Below are positions 51,863 through 61,385 of a DNA stretch of 64,000 nt, in pieces. The position numbers and the translations under genes were made by a program. The stretch comes from Planctomycetaceae bacterium. GTDB taxonomy: Bacteria > Planctomycetota > Planctomycetia > Planctomycetales > Planctomycetaceae. The notes under the pieces were generated by a model. It was not told where the DNA came from and did no database searches. It saw only the letters and a list, made by a program, of their open reading frames with translations. The number at the start of each line of letters is the position of its first letter. Position 1 is the first letter of the stretch. The DNA lies in the NCBI GenBank assembly GCA_020426325.1, contig JAGQQG010000001.1:1-64000 (forward strand). Reading direction: 5' to 3'.

Positions 51863-54226
51863 ATGGGTCAACGCTTGCCAATCCGGTGGGTCGTGAATGT
51901 ACTGACGGCTGTCGCAGTCGTAGCGATTAGTCTGTCCCATGTGACCATCGCCGATGATGCGGAGGAGATCGATCTCTCTGTCTACTACGGATTCAAAGAT
52001 CTGGAGATCTTCAAACTGGAGCAGCGGTCTCACTCGATGTTGCCGGGTGACTTCAACCATGATGGGTTGACGGACCTGGCCCTGGTCGACAACAGCCACA
52101 GTCGGATCGACCTGCTCATCCAACGTCAGGCCCCGACGGACAAGGACGAGCCAGCCACCGATGCTGATGTCAACCAGATTGAAGAACACTGGCGGTTCAA
52201 GCACGAGAAGATTCCTGTCGACCGTGAGGTCTCGGCATTAACCGTTGGCGACTTCAATGGCGATGGACGTACCGACCTGGCGTACTTTGGTGAACCGGAT
52301 CGATTGATTGTTCGGTTTCAGTCCGAGTCGCCTCTCTGGGATCAGAAGCGCGAGGTTCGACTGGCGGATGTCGAAGGTCAGTCATGGGGGATTGCAGCGG
52401 GCGACCTCAATCATGACGGCAGGGACGACATCGCTGTCCTCGGTAAACAGGTGACGTATGTGATCCATCAGACCGAACCCGGGGAGTTCGCGACACCCGT
52501 GGTCATCCGCAACACGGCCGAGCGTGTTGGGTTGGCGATGATCGGTGATCTGGACGGTGACGGACGGAATGACCTGTTCTATATGGCGGGCGATGGAGAC
52601 GAACGGAGTGCTTCCGCGCGATTGCAGAACGAGTCCGGCAATCTCGGCCCGGAGATCCGCTTTGAGCTGGAAGACATTCGCGGTCTGATTCTGTACGACC
52701 TCGTGGAAGGTGCGGGAAAGGAAGTGGTCACGATAGACGGCACAACCGGCCGCGTGCGAGTCGCGCAGTTCTCACGTGAGAGTGACCTTAGAGGCGAATT
52801 GGATGTTCGACTCGTTCAATATGGTTTTGGTGAGTCCGGCAGTTCAAAAGGTCGTGATCTGGCGACCGGTGATCTCAACGGCGACGGTTTGACCGATGTC
52901 GTTGTCACCGATCCACGAGCGGCTCAGTTGATTGTGTTCCTGCAGCATCCGAACTTTGGTCTCGATCTGGGGACTGCCTATCCAAGCTTTTTGGGTGTCG
53001 AGCAGATTCGCGTGTCGGACATTGATGGAGATGGGAATGCTGAGGTCTTTGTCCTGAGCAACGAAGAGAAATCCATCGGCTATTGTCAGTTCGAGAATGG
53101 CCGGCTTTCATTTCCTCAGGCACTGCCCGTGACTGGAGAGCCGGTTGCGTTTGAGATGGCGGACCTCGACCGCGATGGAATCGAAGAGTTGCTCTATCTC
53201 TGGGAGCCACAGCGAAAGAAGTTCGCTCTGAACCGGCTCACTCGACAGACTGATGGAGATTGGAAAACGGACCTGTCGGGAAATGACACCGAGTATGGCA
53301 GTCTGTCAAATGAGCCGACATACATGCAAAAGCTCGATGCGAATCAGGATGGCATGCCTGATTTCCTGTTGTTGTCGAGCAATGGTCGTGCTCCCACGTT
53401 GCTGGTGACCGATGCAGACGGTGTCCCACGAGTAGCGGAGACCTCCGGCGGACTGCAGTTGGGAGACGTTGAGCGAGGGGCCGTCTTCTCGGGCAAACTT
53501 GGTGAGCCGGTCACACTCGTTGCACAGGAGAACTTTGCTCGCAACGTGCTGCTGGACGAAGAGAATCGCTGGCAGGTACTTGATCAATATAACCCGGTGG
53601 AATCGGATGCAAAAATCAAAGGGGTCGCGACCCTCGACCTCGACGGACAGCCGGGCAACGAACTGGTGCTGATTGACACGGGAGTCAACAAGCTCCGGAT
53701 CTTCCGCAAGGAGGGGGAGCTGTATCAGCCTTGGGAGCAGGTTGATTTGGGATCATTCCCCTACATTGCAGCAGAAGTTGCTGACCTGAACGCGGACGGA
53801 CGAGACGATCTGCTCATCTTCGGAGAGCAGCGGTTTCTTACGCTCTACGCTGGCCAGCGACCACCTGAACTGAAAGACGTAATGACGTTTGAATCAAAGC
53901 TGGACGATGTGTTCCTCAACGATCTGGCAGCAGGGGATCTCAATGGCGATGGCGAACCAGACATCGCAGCGTTCGATCTGCGAAAGCACAATGTTGAGAT
54001 CATCACGCCGCGTGGAGATCAGCTGGCACACGGTATCAACTTCAAGGTCTTTGACGAGAAGAGTTTCAGCCGTCGCGGCGGCGGCGGGGCTCAACCACGC
54101 GAGGGTGTGGTTGCTGACGTAACAGGTGACGGATTGAATGATCTGATTCTCCTCGTCCACGACCGCGTGCTCGTCTATCCACAGGATGACGGGAACTCAT
54201 CGGATGCCGAGCAAGGTACTGATTGA
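51863..54226 (+). CDS. Exported FG-GAP/VCBS repeat protein
   Basis: The 787-residue product has GGAG seven bases before its ATG and a signal peptide ending HVTIADDAEE. At least twelve calcium-loop motifs of the type D-x-N/D-x-D-G-x-x-D are spread along the chain (DFNHDGLTDLAL, DFNGDGRTDLAY, DLNHDGRDDIAV, DLNGDGEPDIAA and others). They form integrin-like propellers. Such proteins occur at the cell surface and bind other proteins or carbohydrates, with calcium holding the loops. No catalytic domain is visible. The long frame begins at 51812 but lacks support. The gene is followed by a Rieske protein 51 bases on. Confidence 0.88.
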   Translation: MGQRLPIRWVVNVLTAVAVVAISLSHVTIADDAEEIDLSVYYGFKDLEIFKLEQRSHSMLPGDFNHDGLTDLALVDNSHSRIDLLIQRQAPTDKDEPATDADVNQIEEHWRFKHEKIPVDREVSALTVGDFNGDGRTDLAYFGEPDRLIVRFQSESPLWDQKREVRLADVEGQSWGIAAGDLNHDGRDDIAVLGKQVTYVIHQTEPGEFATPVVIRNTAERVGLAMIGDLDGDGRNDLFYMAGDGDERSASARLQNESGNLGPEIRFELEDIRGLILYDLVEGAGKEVVTIDGTTGRVRVAQFSRESDLRGELDVRLVQYGFGESGSSKGRDLATGDLNGDGLTDVVVTDPRAAQLIVFLQHPNFGLDLGTAYPSFLGVEQIRVSDIDGDGNAEVFVLSNEEKSIGYCQFENGRLSFPQALPVTGEPVAFEMADLDRDGIEELLYLWEPQRKKFALNRLTRQTDGDWKTDLSGNDTEYGSLSNEPTYMQKLDANQDGMPDFLLLSSNGRAPTLLVTDADGVPRVAETSGGLQLGDVERGAVFSGKLGEPVTLVAQENFARNVLLDEENRWQVLDQYNPVESDAKIKGVATLDLDGQPGNELVLIDTGVNKLRIFRKEGELYQPWEQVDLGSFPYIAAEVADLNADGRDDLLIFGEQRFLTLYAGQRPPELKDVMTFESKLDDVFLNDLAAGDLNGDGEPDIAAFDLRKHNVEIITPRGDQLAHGINFKVFDEKSFSRRGGGGAQPREGVVADVTGDGLNDLILLVHDRVLVYPQDDGNSSDAEQGTD

Positions 54227-54277
54227 TTGGAATGATCGTCTGTTGACAAGTTTTCTTACATTGACTGTGGAGTCGTG

Positions 54278-54589
54278 ATGGCAGATTGGGAACGGATTGC
54301 AGCGGTCAACGAGTTGGCGGACGGCGGCCGCAAGTCGGTCATTGTGGATGAAACACCCGCGCTCCTGCTGAATCTGGGCGGGACCTACTACTGTATCGAG
54401 GACGTCTGCACGCATGACGGTCAGCCGTTGACTGACGGGCCGATTGCTGAGGGGCAGATTGAATGCCCCCGACACGGGGCTCGCTTCAACGTTTCGACGG
54501 GTGCCCCCACATGCATGCCTGCGACCGAACCGATCCGAACATTCATCGTCGATGTACGTAATGACGGAATCTATGTATCGGCGGACTGA
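54278..54589 (+). CDS. Rieske-type 2Fe-2S ferredoxin
   Basis: The 103-residue product has the full Rieske pattern: Cys44-x-His46 in CTHDGQPL and Cys63-x2-His66 in CPRHGARF. It has the size of a ferredoxin subunit such as those of aromatic dioxygenases or NirD, without a membrane anchor, so it acts as a soluble electron carrier. GGAG lies five bases before the ATG at 54278; a GTG just upstream is the alternative. No partner reductase or oxygenase adjoins it, so the partner is unknown. It converges on the histidine kinase with nine bases between. Confidence 0.9.
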   Translation: MADWERIAAVNELADGGRKSVIVDETPALLLNLGGTYYCIEDVCTHDGQPLTDGPIAEGQIECPRHGARFNVSTGAPTCMPATEPIRTFIVDVRNDGIYVSAD

Positions 54590-54598
54590 TGATCCGTT

Positions 54599-56194
54599 TC
54601 AGGCTGCTTTCATCTGACGGTTGGCCTTTGGGAGACGAATGACGAACGTGCTGCCTGCACCGGGGCCATCACTGGCTGCTTCCAGGACTCCGTCGTGGTC
54701 ACGAATGATTCGGTGACTGATGGCCAATCCGAGGCCCGTCCCCTTGCCGGTGTCTTTGGTCGTGTAGAACGGCTCGAACAGGTGTTCCAGCACTTCGGGT
54801 GTCATTCCACAACCATTGTCCTTGCAGACGAGTTCGATCACATCCGGCAGTTCACGTACAGCAATCGAGACTTCACCGCCCGGATTGGTGGCATCAAGGG
54901 CGTTGGCGATGATATTTAATGCCACCTGCTTGATCTCTGATCCGTTGACGTAAGCATAGTGCGGCTCAATGACGTCCAATTTGATCTTCCGATCTCGGAA
55001 CTTGCCGACATGTTGCAGCATGGCGACGACCTCTCGGATGATCGCAGTAACGTCGTATTGATTCCGTTCTGAGTCTTTCCCGCGAGCAAAGTCAAGTAGC
55101 TTCTCTGTGATCTTCCGGCATCGTGAAGATTCCGTCCGCATCATTTTGAGGTACTCGCCCACAATCTCAGCATCCGCATCGTCCGCGTCCTTGAGCAGAC
55201 GGGAGAGCCGAAACTGGAGACCTTCGGCAGCGGTCGAGATTGCGTGCAGCGGGTTGTTGATCTCGTGGGCGACCCCGGCGGCGAGAAAGCCGACACCGGC
55301 GAGCTTGGCCGACTGGACGAGCTGGCGGGACTGTTGCTGAACTTCTCGGTCCAGGTCCGCTGTGACCGATTGAAACCGTTCCGTCATGTGGTTGAAGGCA
55401 ACCGCGAGATGAGAGATTTCATCGTGTGTATTGTGTTCGACACGATAGTCAAAGTCACCGGCTGCTACGCGGCTGGCTCCCCGATGCAGCGCGCGAATCG
55501 GTTGCACGATGCCTCGGTACGAACTCCAGGCCAGGAAGAGAAACATCGACAGGACCAGCAGGCTGATGCCTCCGACGAAGGCCAGGTGGGCCCGGTAGTC
55601 TCGCTGGGCCGTTTTGAGCCGGGGCTGCATATTCTCCAGAGGTTCCATGAGCTCCAACTCATGCATGGCATCCTTCATCTGGGTCACCAGTTTGATCATG
55701 TACAAGGCCATTTCGCCATGGCGGCTCTTATCAGCCAACAGAGAAACGCTTTTCTCATAGTCGTCGAGAATCTGTTTGATGCGCTCGCGCAGCCGCGAGT
55801 AGGACCGCCGCTGCCTTTGAAGATCGTCCGGCGCGAATGGTTGCTGAGAAAGTTGATCAAAATACTCAGCAAGGAGTCGATAGTGCTCTTCGACCTGACC
55901 GCGAACGTTGTCCAGTGCAGCCTGGGCTTCCTTTCGCTGCCGTTCGTAGATCAGCTCAACTTTGTCCGGTTGATCGCGGGCCTGTAATTCAAGATGCAAT
56001 GGCTCGATCAGTGAGATGACCGAACCGACCAATCGCGCGTTACGGGGGGCAGACTCGATGACTTCGAGGTCCTTGACGGTCCTTCGATAGTTGGATAGAC
56101 CCGAAATGCTGCTGATCGCCAGCAACCCCAGCATGATCAGCAGAACGCCCAGACCGGCGACCATCTTGCGACGAATTGAACGCGTGAGCAGCAC
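54599..56194 (-). CDS. Membrane sensor histidine kinase, no adjacent response regulator
   Basis: The 531-residue product starts at a GTG with AAGGAGG six bases upstream. Transmembrane helices lie at about 11-33 and 203-225, with a helical sensor domain of about 170 residues between. A HAMP domain (IVQPIRALHRGASRVAAGDF) follows, then the H-box GVAHEINNPL with phospho-His at 310 and the catalytic domain with DNGCGM and GKGTGLGLA. It belongs to the HPK4-type kinases related to NtrY/AtoS. No response-regulator gene adjoins it. The sensor part resembles four-helix domains; its ligand is unknown. Confidence 0.9.
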   Translation of the reverse strand: MLLTRSIRRKMVAGLGVLLIMLGLLAISSISGLSNYRRTVKDLEVIESAPRNARLVGSVISLIEPLHLELQARDQPDKVELIYERQRKEAQAALDNVRGQVEEHYRLLAEYFDQLSQQPFAPDDLQRQRRSYSRLRERIKQILDDYEKSVSLLADKSRHGEMALYMIKLVTQMKDAMHELELMEPLENMQPRLKTAQRDYRAHLAFVGGISLLVLSMFLFLAWSSYRGIVQPIRALHRGASRVAAGDFDYRVEHNTHDEISHLAVAFNHMTERFQSVTADLDREVQQQSRQLVQSAKLAGVGFLAAGVAHEINNPLHAISTAAEGLQFRLSRLLKDADDADAEIVGEYLKMMRTESSRCRKITEKLLDFARGKDSERNQYDVTAIIREVVAMLQHVGKFRDRKIKLDVIEPHYAYVNGSEIKQVALNIIANALDATNPGGEVSIAVRELPDVIELVCKDNGCGMTPEVLEHLFEPFYTTKDTGKGTGLGLAISHRIIRDHDGVLEAASDGPGAGSTFVIRLPKANRQMKAA

Positions 56195-56314
56195 GGGTAA
56201 CCTCCTTGTCCCCTCGATTCTCGTGCAGAACGTAGGATATCAGCTGGTCGGTTTTGCAGAAATAGGGAACGGACGGTCCTGCCTGGGTAAATCGCGACTG
56301 CGGTCGAATGTGGT

Positions 56315-57643
56315 TCAGGTGAGCGACGTGCCGGTGGTGGCTCGTCTTTCCTCGATGAGTCCGTTCATCAGTGCATCAATAGCCTTACCGTATTCCCGTA
56401 ATGCTTGTGAGCGACGTTTTTGGCTCAACGCCTCCCGAGACTTCGCGACCGAATCCTCGTATGTTTTCCAGTCGACACTCCAACCGTCCTCTTTGGCCGT
56501 CCTCTGCAACTCGACTGCCAGGCTTGCCAGTTCACTCAACAGGTCCTTCACAGGACGGGCAACGTGAGAGCGGTAGGGGACTCCGTTTCCTGGCTCCATC
56601 GCGTCGTCCGGGAGAGCGGTGCGAATCTGGTAACTCTCTTTCCAGGCGAATAGTGACATCACGATGCCGCCGAGTGCAGAAACTCCAAAAATACTCAAAC
56701 CGGGCACAAAGTATTTTGCCAGTGTGAGTGTCGTTCCGCAGACCAGTCCCACACCGAACAGCCAGAACCACAGCAGCCACTTCCAGCTGAGAGTGTTGCG
56801 GACCGGAACGGGGACTTCGACCGAGAGGGTGGTGACATTACTCGGCAACTGCCCGATCCGAATGACGATGACAGTGCAGTTATCCGTCCCGCCTCGCAGG
56901 TTGGCGAGATTCACAAGCATGCGGCAAGCCGCTTTGGGAGGTAAATCGCGGACAATCGTGGCAATTTCACCGTCGGTCACGTGTGCTGTCAGGCCATCGG
57001 AGCAGAGAACGAACACATCATCTGCGAACACCGGGATGGGACCTTCAACGTCAACTTCAACCTGTGGTTCCGGGCCCAGGGAGCGAGTAATGACGTTGCG
57101 ATGCTCCTGTAGCGAGATGTCCTCCGGTTTCAGGCGTCCTCGGCGTTCCAGTTCCCATTGCAGACTGTGGTCGAATGTCAGCTGATCGATGCGATCTCGA
57201 CGAACTCGATAGACGCGGCTGTCTCCCACATGGCCAATGACAGCTCCCTTTGCAGACAGTGCAAGGGCGGAACACGTTGTCCCCATCCGTTGAAAGTCGC
57301 GATTCTGACTGCCACGGGCATTGATTGTGGAGTTGGCGTTCTCCACAGCGGAGCGCATAGCCTTCTGAACGTTGCCGCCGTTTGACTTGAGGAACGAGTG
57401 TGGCACCATGTCTGCAGCCAGTTTGCTGGCTAGCTCACCGACTGCGTGGCCTCCCATACCGTCCGCGACCACAAACAGGTGGCCCCGATCCCGAAAGACC
57501 TGCTCTTCCCGGGCGAGGTGAGCAGCGCACGTATCCTCATTGTTCTGTCGGCGCATACCGACATCGGTTTTGGCAGCAAACTCGACGACCTGCTCCCACC
57601 GCATGGAGAATACCGCTTGAGAAATGAGAGATGGGGCCCGCAT
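56315..57643 (-). CDS. PP2C-type protein serine/threonine phosphatase with membrane tail
   Basis: The product has about 442 residues. The PP2C domain covers about residues 15-260, with the metal motifs RRQNNEDTC, VVADGMGGH, GHVGDSRVYR, LCSDGLTAHV and GGTDNCTVIV. Two hydrophobic helices follow (KWLLWFWLFGVGLVCGTTL and LSIFGVSALGGIVMSLF), then a charged cytosolic tail of about 100 residues. It should counteract Hanks-type Ser/Thr kinases, which are numerous in planctomycetes; no kinase gene is near. AGGA lies five bases before the ATG at 57643; an ATG at 57604 gives the usual PP2C start and is the alternative. Confidence 0.9.
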   Translation of the reverse strand: MRAPSLISQAVFSMRWEQVVEFAAKTDVGMRRQNNEDTCAAHLAREEQVFRDRGHLFVVADGMGGHAVGELASKLAADMVPHSFLKSNGGNVQKAMRSAVENANSTINARGSQNRDFQRMGTTCSALALSAKGAVIGHVGDSRVYRVRRDRIDQLTFDHSLQWELERRGRLKPEDISLQEHRNVITRSLGPEPQVEVDVEGPIPVFADDVFVLCSDGLTAHVTDGEIATIVRDLPPKAACRMLVNLANLRGGTDNCTVIVIRIGQLPSNVTTLSVEVPVPVRNTLSWKWLLWFWLFGVGLVCGTTLTLAKYFVPGLSIFGVSALGGIVMSLFAWKESYQIRTALPDDAMEPGNGVPYRSHVARPVKDLLSELASLAVELQRTAKEDGWSVDWKTYEDSVAKSREALSQKRRSQALREYGKAIDALMNGLIEERRATTGTSLT

Positions 57644-57846
57644 GGTTATCCTACACTGACACACTGCCTGAGGCCAACCGAACGCCGGAGAAGTCTCTTT
57701 CTGACAGCCATCGACCGAAAGACTGACCCACCAATGGGTTTGGGAGCATCAATCTGATCTTGGCAGGTCATGGGGATCGACCTAGAATCTCCACCCCATC
57801 CTATGCCACCTCGGATCGGACGACTTTCTGTTCGCTCCTCCCATCC

Positions 57847-58260
57847 ATGATTAGTTTTCGATTCCCTCTGGCAGTCTGTCTGCTGCTGTTCGCTGTCTGC
57901 TCGTTGAGTGGATGTGTCAGCCGCCGGATGACGATCCGCTCCGACCCGCCGGGGGCCCTGGTCGAGTTGGATGGGGAACGGATCGGTTACACGCCCACGT
58001 CTCTTGATTTCACGTATTACGCGACTCGAGAGGTCAGGCTCTCAAAACCGGGGTTCGAAACGTTGACCATTCAGCAACCTGTGCCTCCCCCCTGGTATCA
58101 GATTCCGCCGCTCGATTTCGTGTCGGATAACTTCCTGCCGATGCAGGTGACGAATCGGCATGACTTCACCTACCGGCTGACCCCACAGGCCTTTGTCAGC
58201 GAAGAAGAGTTGCTCGACCGTGCGGGGGGAATCCGCACGCAGTCACAACTCGCCCAGTGA
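57847..58260 (+). CDS. PEGA-domain lipoprotein
   Basis: The 137-residue product has a signal sequence with lipobox LSGC, so it is lipid-anchored from Cys23. A PEGA domain follows with MTIRSDPPGALVELDGERIG and VRLSKPGFETLTI; the typical PEGA-like Pro-Gly turn is present. PEGA domains are small beta folds found in surface proteins. The rest, with DNFLPMQVTNRHDFTYRLTP, resembles the tail of many planctomycete PEGA lipoproteins. No partner is visible in the neighbourhood. The ATG at 57847 is chosen because the signal sequence starts there. Confidence 0.85.
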   Translation: MISFRFPLAVCLLLFAVCSLSGCVSRRMTIRSDPPGALVELDGERIGYTPTSLDFTYYATREVRLSKPGFETLTIQQPVPPPWYQIPPLDFVSDNFLPMQVTNRHDFTYRLTPQAFVSEEELLDRAGGIRTQSQLAQ

Positions 58261-58393
58261 GGATTCGGCCTCCCAAGCGATCTTGGCATGAGTCGAGTTG
58301 AACTTTCCGTTCACTTCGGCCGAGACGTGGCACACTCGTCGGCGACTGTCTACGATCACTGCGACTGACTCCTCGCATTGAAGACATTCGCAG

Positions 58394-59335
58394 ATGACCT
58401 GTTTGGTTGACGACACGTACGCAGAAGCATTTCGCAGTATCTCCGCTGAAGTTCTGGTCACAGCTCGTGATCGTTACTGGCTGGAGCAGGCGGCCTCAGC
58501 AGCGACTGGCCATGCGTCCAGTACCATCTTCTGCGACTGTGAGGCCGGCATTGACCGGTTTATCGGTCCGGGGGGGGACGAATCGATCGAGACTCCAGAT
58601 GGTCGGCCAGGGGTGGTCCTGCAGTTTCATGTGCCCCGGTTTGTGAAGAATCGTGAGCGACATCTGGAAAAAACGCTGCTGCATCGCTTGAGTCAGAACA
58701 TTCTCACGTGCCCGACAACACGCTGCTTTAATCTGTTGCAGACGGACAATTTCTTCAAACTGGGTCGAAAGATTGCCCTGTTTGGGGATGGATTTCAGTT
58801 TCGAGATCAGAGATATGACCGATCAGTCTGGGTCATTCCCATCATGGGAGGAGAATTCGTCCTCGACCGTCGTTTCGGATTTCGGGACAGCCTGATGGGG
58901 GGCAATCTGTGGTTCATGGGTGAGACTGAGGATGCTGCCATCGAGGCAACTCAAAATGCTTTGCAGGCTGTCCATGCGACGCCTGGGGTCATCACCCCCT
59001 TTCCAGGGGGCATCGCTGCCAGTGGATCGAAGGCGGGGAGTCGTTACTCGTTTCTGATCGCCAGTACCAACGAGCCGTTCTGCCCGACACTGCGCGAGCA
59101 GCTGGGAGATCGTTGCCAGTTGCCCGACGGGGTGTCTTGCGTGATGGAGATCATCATCAACGGACATGATCTGGAAACCGTGACGCGAGCCACGCACGCG
59201 GGTATTGCGGCAGCGGTCGAGACGCCGGGGCTCGCTCGTATTTCAGCCGGTAATTATGGTGGACGGCTGGGAAAGAACTTCGTCTACCTGCGGCCGGAGA
59301 CAGCTGCGGCCCACCGTCAGGAGCAGATGGCCTGA
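58394..59335 (+). CDS. ftr: Formylmethanofuran--tetrahydromethanopterin formyltransferase
   Basis: This enzyme (Ftr, FhcD in bacterial methylotrophs) moves formyl groups between tetrahydromethanopterin and methanofuran in the archaeal-type C1 pathway, which methanogens, methylotrophs and planctomycetes share. The 313-residue product has the family's DDTYAEAF start, EAGIDRFIGP, CPTTRCFNLL, KLGRKIALFGDGFQ, IMGGEFVLDRRFG, GVITPFPGGIAASGSK, MEIIINGHDLE and the closing GNYGGRLGKNFVYLRP. Length and order are normal. Its stop overlaps the start of a HAD phosphatase (TGATG). In bacteria the pathway oxidises formaldehyde to formate. Other pathway genes are not in the window. Confidence 0.94.
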   Translation: MTCLVDDTYAEAFRSISAEVLVTARDRYWLEQAASAATGHASSTIFCDCEAGIDRFIGPGGDESIETPDGRPGVVLQFHVPRFVKNRERHLEKTLLHRLSQNILTCPTTRCFNLLQTDNFFKLGRKIALFGDGFQFRDQRYDRSVWVIPIMGGEFVLDRRFGFRDSLMGGNLWFMGETEDAAIEATQNALQAVHATPGVITPFPGGIAASGSKAGSRYSFLIASTNEPFCPTLREQLGDRCQLPDGVSCVMEIIINGHDLETVTRATHAGIAAAVETPGLARISAGNYGGRLGKNFVYLRPETAAAHRQEQMA

Positions 59336-60006
59336 TGCAAATTCTATTGTTTGATATCGACGGGACGTTGCTCAACACGGGAGGTGCTGGTCAGGCGGCA
59401 ATGGAACTGGCGTTGAAGACTGTGTTCAACGTGACGAACAGAACGGAGGGAGTTCCGGCTGCCGGGCGCACCGATCGGGCAATCGTCACCGACCTGTTTG
59501 CCTATCACAAGATTGAGGAGACTCCCGAACTCTGGATGACTTTTCAGGAGACGTATTTTCAACATTTGACGGAAGTGCTTCCCACACTTCCCGGTCAAAC
59601 GTTGATTGGCATTGAGTTGCTGTTGGCGACTCTCCACGAACGGGAGGATGTTGTCCTTGGACTCCTCACCGGCAACTTTCGACAGGGGGCCCAACTCAAA
59701 TTGGGGCACTACCGACTCGATCACTACTTTGCCTTCGGCGGATTCGGTGACAACCACCATGACCGGGACGATGTTGCTCGTTCCGCAATGCTTGCCGTGA
59801 CAGAACACCAACAGGTCGATGTTGATCCAAGTTCCGTGTGGGTCATCGGTGATACCCCGGCGGACGTCCGCTGCGGACGTGCGATTGGAGCACGGACAGT
59901 CGCAGTGGCGACCGGTTCATTCACTCACGACGATCTGATTGAGACGAAACCAGATCACCTGTTTTCGGATCTTGGTGACACTCAGGCATTTCTGGATTTG
60001 CTGTAA
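59335..60006 (+). CDS. HAD-superfamily phosphatase, phosphoglycolate-phosphatase-like
   Basis: The 223-residue product has the HAD motif I FDIDGTLLN with nucleophile Asp7 and acid Asp9, an alpha-helical cap, motif II in LGLLTGN, a Lys/Arg region, and motif IV in VIGDTPADVRCG. It resembles Gph and related sugar-phosphate or phosphoglycolate phosphatases. The ATG shares its A with the TGA of ftr, so the two are translationally coupled. This is unusual for ftr and suggests a linked role, perhaps recycling a phosphorylated C1-cofactor precursor or intermediate, which is inference. Confidence 0.9.
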   Translation: MQILLFDIDGTLLNTGGAGQAAMELALKTVFNVTNRTEGVPAAGRTDRAIVTDLFAYHKIEETPELWMTFQETYFQHLTEVLPTLPGQTLIGIELLLATLHEREDVVLGLLTGNFRQGAQLKLGHYRLDHYFAFGGFGDNHHDRDDVARSAMLAVTEHQQVDVDPSSVWVIGDTPADVRCGRAIGARTVAVATGSFTHDDLIETKPDHLFSDLGDTQAFLDLL

Positions 60007-60065
60007 TGAGTCGACAGCGAGCAGGCTGTATAGCGGATCGTTTGATGAGTTCGCAGGCTGAGCAC

Positions 60066-61178
60066 TTACTTTTCGATGAGGCGATCATCAAAAGGATCGC
60101 TGGGAATTGAATTTGGAGGCGTGTCCAATGCCCTTGGGTTCGATTTGATCTGTTCGGTCTGTTCAATGGCTCGTTGCGCGTTATCCGAGTAATCCGACAT
60201 CTTCCACTCGCCCAAAACGACTTCGAGGGCTTTGGTCTCACCATTTCGTCGAACGGTGATCGTCACGGTCTGTCCGATCTCGTATTCCTTGAGCTGGTCA
60301 ATCAAGTCCTGAAACGGTCCCACCTTCTTGTCTTCCAGCTTCAGGATGGTGTCGCCGGGTCGGAGGCCCGCCTGCATGGCCGGCCCGTCCGGAGCAACGT
60401 CGTCAACATCGCAGATCGGCTGATCTCCGGAGCGCCCCACAAGTCCCAGGTAGGGGCCGCGCTCCAACACGTTCAGATTCGGGAGCGTCGCCCCCAAAGC
60501 CTGGGCATCGGCCAGGGGAACGCCGTTCCCCCGAACGACATACAAGGTGAGATCATCCCGATGGGCCAGCCATCGCAGATACTTGAGTGCTTCAAGTCCG
60601 CCGGTCCACTTTTTTCCCAGAATGATGATTCTCGGGTAGACCTCAAAGGGACGGCTACGAGAGGTTGGCCCCATCATGAAGCGCTGTTGTGAGGCGTACG
60701 AATCCTCAATCGTGCCATACTGAACTGTTCCCCCCAGATCGCGGATGATCTGGACGGCCCGCTTCTCACGAAGGAGCATGTGTCGTGCCAGAATCTGCGA
60801 CGCCGCAACGACGACCATTCCCTGCGTGCTGTCCATGAGTTCATTCAACGCATCATCAACTGCAATGAAAGTCGCAGGGTCATCAGAGAGAAACAGATCC
60901 TCCAGAACCTGCAGCGAACGTGTTGCGACTTCGGGGGATTGACTTTGCGAGGCTTCCAGCAGTGCAGTAATTGCAATCTCTCCGGTCTGTTGAAGTTGAC
61001 GGGTCGCTGCCTCCCGTTGGGAAAAATCGGGATGTTCCAGTTGTTGAATGAGATGGGCAATCTCAGCAGGCGTAGTTGAGGAGGTCGACACATTCCCCTG
61101 ATCGTCAGACGCAATTGCCGACGCGCTCAGGATGAGCAACGCAAAGCAGGGCAACGATTTGGAACTCAAATGATTCAT
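60066..61178 (-). CDS. Exported HEAT/PDZ-domain protein
   Basis: The 370-residue product has a signal peptide ending ASAIASDDQG. HEAT-like helices cover about residues 30-130 (QLEHPDFSQREAATRQLQ), a middle region of about 110 residues has no known domain, and a PDZ domain lies at about 245-330 with DVDDVAPDGPAMQAGLRPGD, DKKVGPFQDLIDQL and IGQTVTITVRRNGE. PDZ domains bind C-terminal peptides, often as part of proteases, but no protease domain is visible. The ATG at 61178 starts the signal peptide; the frame reaches 61283. It is convergent with the HAD phosphatase. Confidence 0.8.
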   Translation of the reverse strand: MNHLSSKSLPCFALLILSASAIASDDQGNVSTSSTTPAEIAHLIQQLEHPDFSQREAATRQLQQTGEIAITALLEASQSQSPEVATRSLQVLEDLFLSDDPATFIAVDDALNELMDSTQGMVVVAASQILARHMLLREKRAVQIIRDLGGTVQYGTIEDSYASQQRFMMGPTSRSRPFEVYPRIIILGKKWTGGLEALKYLRWLAHRDDLTLYVVRGNGVPLADAQALGATLPNLNVLERGPYLGLVGRSGDQPICDVDDVAPDGPAMQAGLRPGDTILKLEDKKVGPFQDLIDQLKEYEIGQTVTITVRRNGETKALEVVLGEWKMSDYSDNAQRAIEQTEQIKSNPRALDTPPNSIPSDPFDDRLIEK

Positions 61179-61329
61179 CCGGAATGCCTTCCATCTTTCA
61201 ATATGGTGGCAGAAACGTACTTGGGCTGCTACGTCAAATAATAGGCTCGCCCTTGGAACTGGGAGTGATAAGACTTTGTCCAAGTGATGTTCCGAAAACT
61301 GGGGAATTGAGGTACAACCGCCCCCCAGT

Positions 61330-61345
61330 CCCCCCTTGGAGGGGG
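61330..61345. repeat. Short GC-rich palindrome upstream of the membrane protein
   Basis: CCCCC and GGGGG flank TTGGA at 61331-61345, in a longer C-rich to G-rich context, about 40 bases before the start at 61386. It matches a shape common in planctomycete intergenic repeats. It may also affect transcription or translation of the gene that follows. Confidence 0.4.
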
Positions 61346-61385
61346 AGGGTACGTCTCTTCAGCAGAATGATCAGGCAAGGATGCC

